Below are positions 5,601 through 6,653 of a DNA stretch of 6,653 nucleotides, one piece after another; position 1 is the first letter of the stretch; each line of letters begins with the position of its first letter. Source of the DNA: Betaproteobacteria bacterium (GTDB taxonomy: Bacteria > Pseudomonadota > Gammaproteobacteria > Burkholderiales > SG8-41); assembly GCA_029883965.1 (NCBI GenBank), contig JAOUIN010000128.1:1-6653 (forward strand), written 5' to 3'. Made by a program: the position numbers and the translations under genes. The notes beneath the pieces are model-generated. The model saw only the letters and a program-made list of their open reading frames with translations, did no database searches and was not told the DNA's origin.

Positions 5601-6653
5601 ATGACTGCTGTAGTGACCAATCGTCGTCCGCAATTCGACAAAGTCATCGTCGACCTCGCCGAGTATGCCCACGGCTACAAACCGAACAGCAAGCTCGCGT
5701 TCGAAACTGCGCGGCTGACGCTGATCGACAGCCTCGCCTGTGCCTTCGAAGCCCTGGCGTATCCGGACTGCACCAAACTGTTGGGGCCCGTTGTTCCCGG
5801 CACCATCGTTCCCAACGGCGCGCGCGTTCCCGGCACCGGTTACGTGCTCGATCCGGTGACCGCAGCCTTCAACGCCGGCGCACTGATTCGCTGGCTGGAT
5901 TTCAACGACGCCTTCTACGGTCGCACCGTGATCCATCCGTCGGACAACATCGGCGCCATCCTGATGACCGCAGACTGGCTGTCGCGCACGCGGCAGGCCG
6001 CCGGCAAAAAACCGCTGACCATGCGCGAGGTATTGGTCGCGATTATCAAGGCCTATGAAGTGCAGGGCGGGCTGGCGCTCGAGAACGGGTTTACTGCGGC
6101 GGGGCTCGATCACACGCTGCTGGTCAAGATCGCGACCACGGCCGCGGTGTCGGCACTGCTTGGCTGCACCCGCGACGAAGTCATCAACGCGCTGTCAAAC
6201 GCCTGGGTCGACGGCCATGCGCTGGCAACCTACCGGCGCAAGCCCAACACCGGCGCGCGCAAGTCGTGGGCGGCCGGTGACGCCTCGGCGCGGGGCGTAT
6301 GGCTGTCGCTGCTGGCGAAAAAGGGCGAGATGGGTTATCCGTCTGCGCTGACCGCGCCGAAGTGGGGCTTCTATGAAGTATTGTTCGACGGCAAGCCTTT
6401 CAAATTCCAGCGTCCGTTCGGCAGTTACGTGATCGAGAACACATTGTTCAAGATTCCGTATCCGACCGCATTCCACGGCCAGACGGGTGTGGAGGCCGCA
6501 ATCAAATTGCACCCGCTGGTGAAGGACCGCCTCGACGACATCAAGCACATCGACGTGCAATGCCACAACTCGACCATGGTGATTCTTGACAAGACCGGGC
6601 CGCTGGCGAACTTTGCCGACCGCGATCATTGCATGCAGTACATGATGGCGATC
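5601..6653 (+). CDS. prpD: MmgE/PrpD family protein, 2-methylcitrate dehydratase-like (C-terminus beyond window)
   Basis: An open frame of 351 codons runs to the window edge without a stop; PrpD proteins are about 480 residues, so roughly the last quarter is missing. It follows PrpD collinearly, including LLGPVVPGTIVPNG (60-73), IRWLDFND (96-103), TGARKSWAAGDAS (217-229), GEMGYPSALTAPKWGFYEV (242-260), FQRPFGSYVIEN (269-280) and ADRDHCMQYMMAI (339-351). PrpD dehydrates 2-methylcitrate in the propionate methylcitrate cycle and can also act on citrate-like acids. D100, H112, H171, K221 and H292 align by motif with active-site residues proposed for cis-aconitate decarboxylase, so the enzyme looks functional. 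The loop between D103 and H112 reads AFYGRTVI where E. coli PrpD, from memory, has TWLAAEWG. No prpB, prpC or prpR is in the window, and the gene follows an amidase, so it may be a paralogue acting on another tricarboxylate. Cytoplasmic. Confidence 0.88.
   Translation, partial: MTAVVTNRRPQFDKVIVDLAEYAHGYKPNSKLAFETARLTLIDSLACAFEALAYPDCTKLLGPVVPGTIVPNGARVPGTGYVLDPVTAAFNAGALIRWLDFNDAFYGRTVIHPSDNIGAILMTADWLSRTRQAAGKKPLTMREVLVAIIKAYEVQGGLALENGFTAAGLDHTLLVKIATTAAVSALLGCTRDEVINALSNAWVDGHALATYRRKPNTGARKSWAAGDASARGVWLSLLAKKGEMGYPSALTAPKWGFYEVLFDGKPFKFQRPFGSYVIENTLFKIPYPTAFHGQTGVEAAIKLHPLVKDRLDDIKHIDVQCHNSTMVILDKTGPLANFADRDHCMQYMMAI

Noticed and set aside
5205..6113. Minus-strand open frame of 302 codons spanning the amidase-PrpD junction
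   Set aside because: It runs antisense across the ends of two convincing genes and the A/T-rich gap, with no recognisable motif.
5477..6351. Two plus-strand open frames in another frame within prpD, first suggesting a frameshifted gene
   Set aside because: The frame starting at 5601 is open without interruption to the window edge and carries all PrpD motifs, so these are out-of-frame shadows.
1..6653. CRISPR array, tRNA/rRNA genes, insertion sequences, phage or toxin-antitoxin genes
   Set aside because: I looked for spaced direct repeats, tRNA-like arms, terminal inverted repeats and transposase motifs and saw none. The only notable repeats are short hairpins, terminators and the diverged Bug gene pair.

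Overview
The window is about 60% G+C (judged by eye) and densely coded. It reads as a catabolic/transport neighbourhood of a betaproteobacterium, most likely Burkholderiales. The main pointer is a tandem pair of Bug-type (TctC-like) periplasmic solute-binding proteins, a family greatly expanded in that order. They sit among small-molecule enzymes: class II aldolase, alpha/beta hydrolase, flavin reductase, amidase and a PrpD-type dehydratase. No mobile element, RNA gene, CRISPR array or regulator gene was seen.

Layout. (1) 1-207, minus strand: the N-terminal 69 codons of a class II aldolase/adducin family protein, cut by the window edge. (2) 208-367: a divergent promoter region with back-to-back sigma70-like promoters and a hairpin in the aldolase leader. 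(3) 368-2328, plus strand: an alpha/beta hydrolase followed 59 nt later by the first Bug protein, closed by an intrinsic terminator at 2384-2416. (4) 2533-3510: the second Bug protein, with a perfect TATAAT -10 and a strong Shine-Dalgarno upstream and a long GC-rich terminator at 3533-3561. (5) 3643 to the right edge: a three-gene run of flavin reductase-like protein, amidase-signature hydrolase and PrpD-like 2-methylcitrate dehydratase, with gaps of only 15 and 29 nt. An extended -10 element precedes it. PrpD runs off the window after 351 codons.

The two Bug proteins are both 325 aa from their chosen starts and align end to end without a gap at about 51% identity by hand count (166/325), so they are a local duplication. 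They differ at the loops expected to touch the ligand. No TctA/TctB membrane partners are present, so uptake would need permease subunits encoded elsewhere, or the proteins may act as sensors.

A plausible but unproven reading is capture of a carboxylated compound by the Bug proteins, hydrolysis by the amidase and/or alpha/beta hydrolase, and processing of a tricarboxylate-like intermediate by the PrpD homologue. All enzymes with recognisable catalytic residues keep them. I see no clearly unprecedented system. The most distinctive points are the gapless Bug tandem, the altered loop in the PrpD active-site region, and the overlapping divergent promoters.
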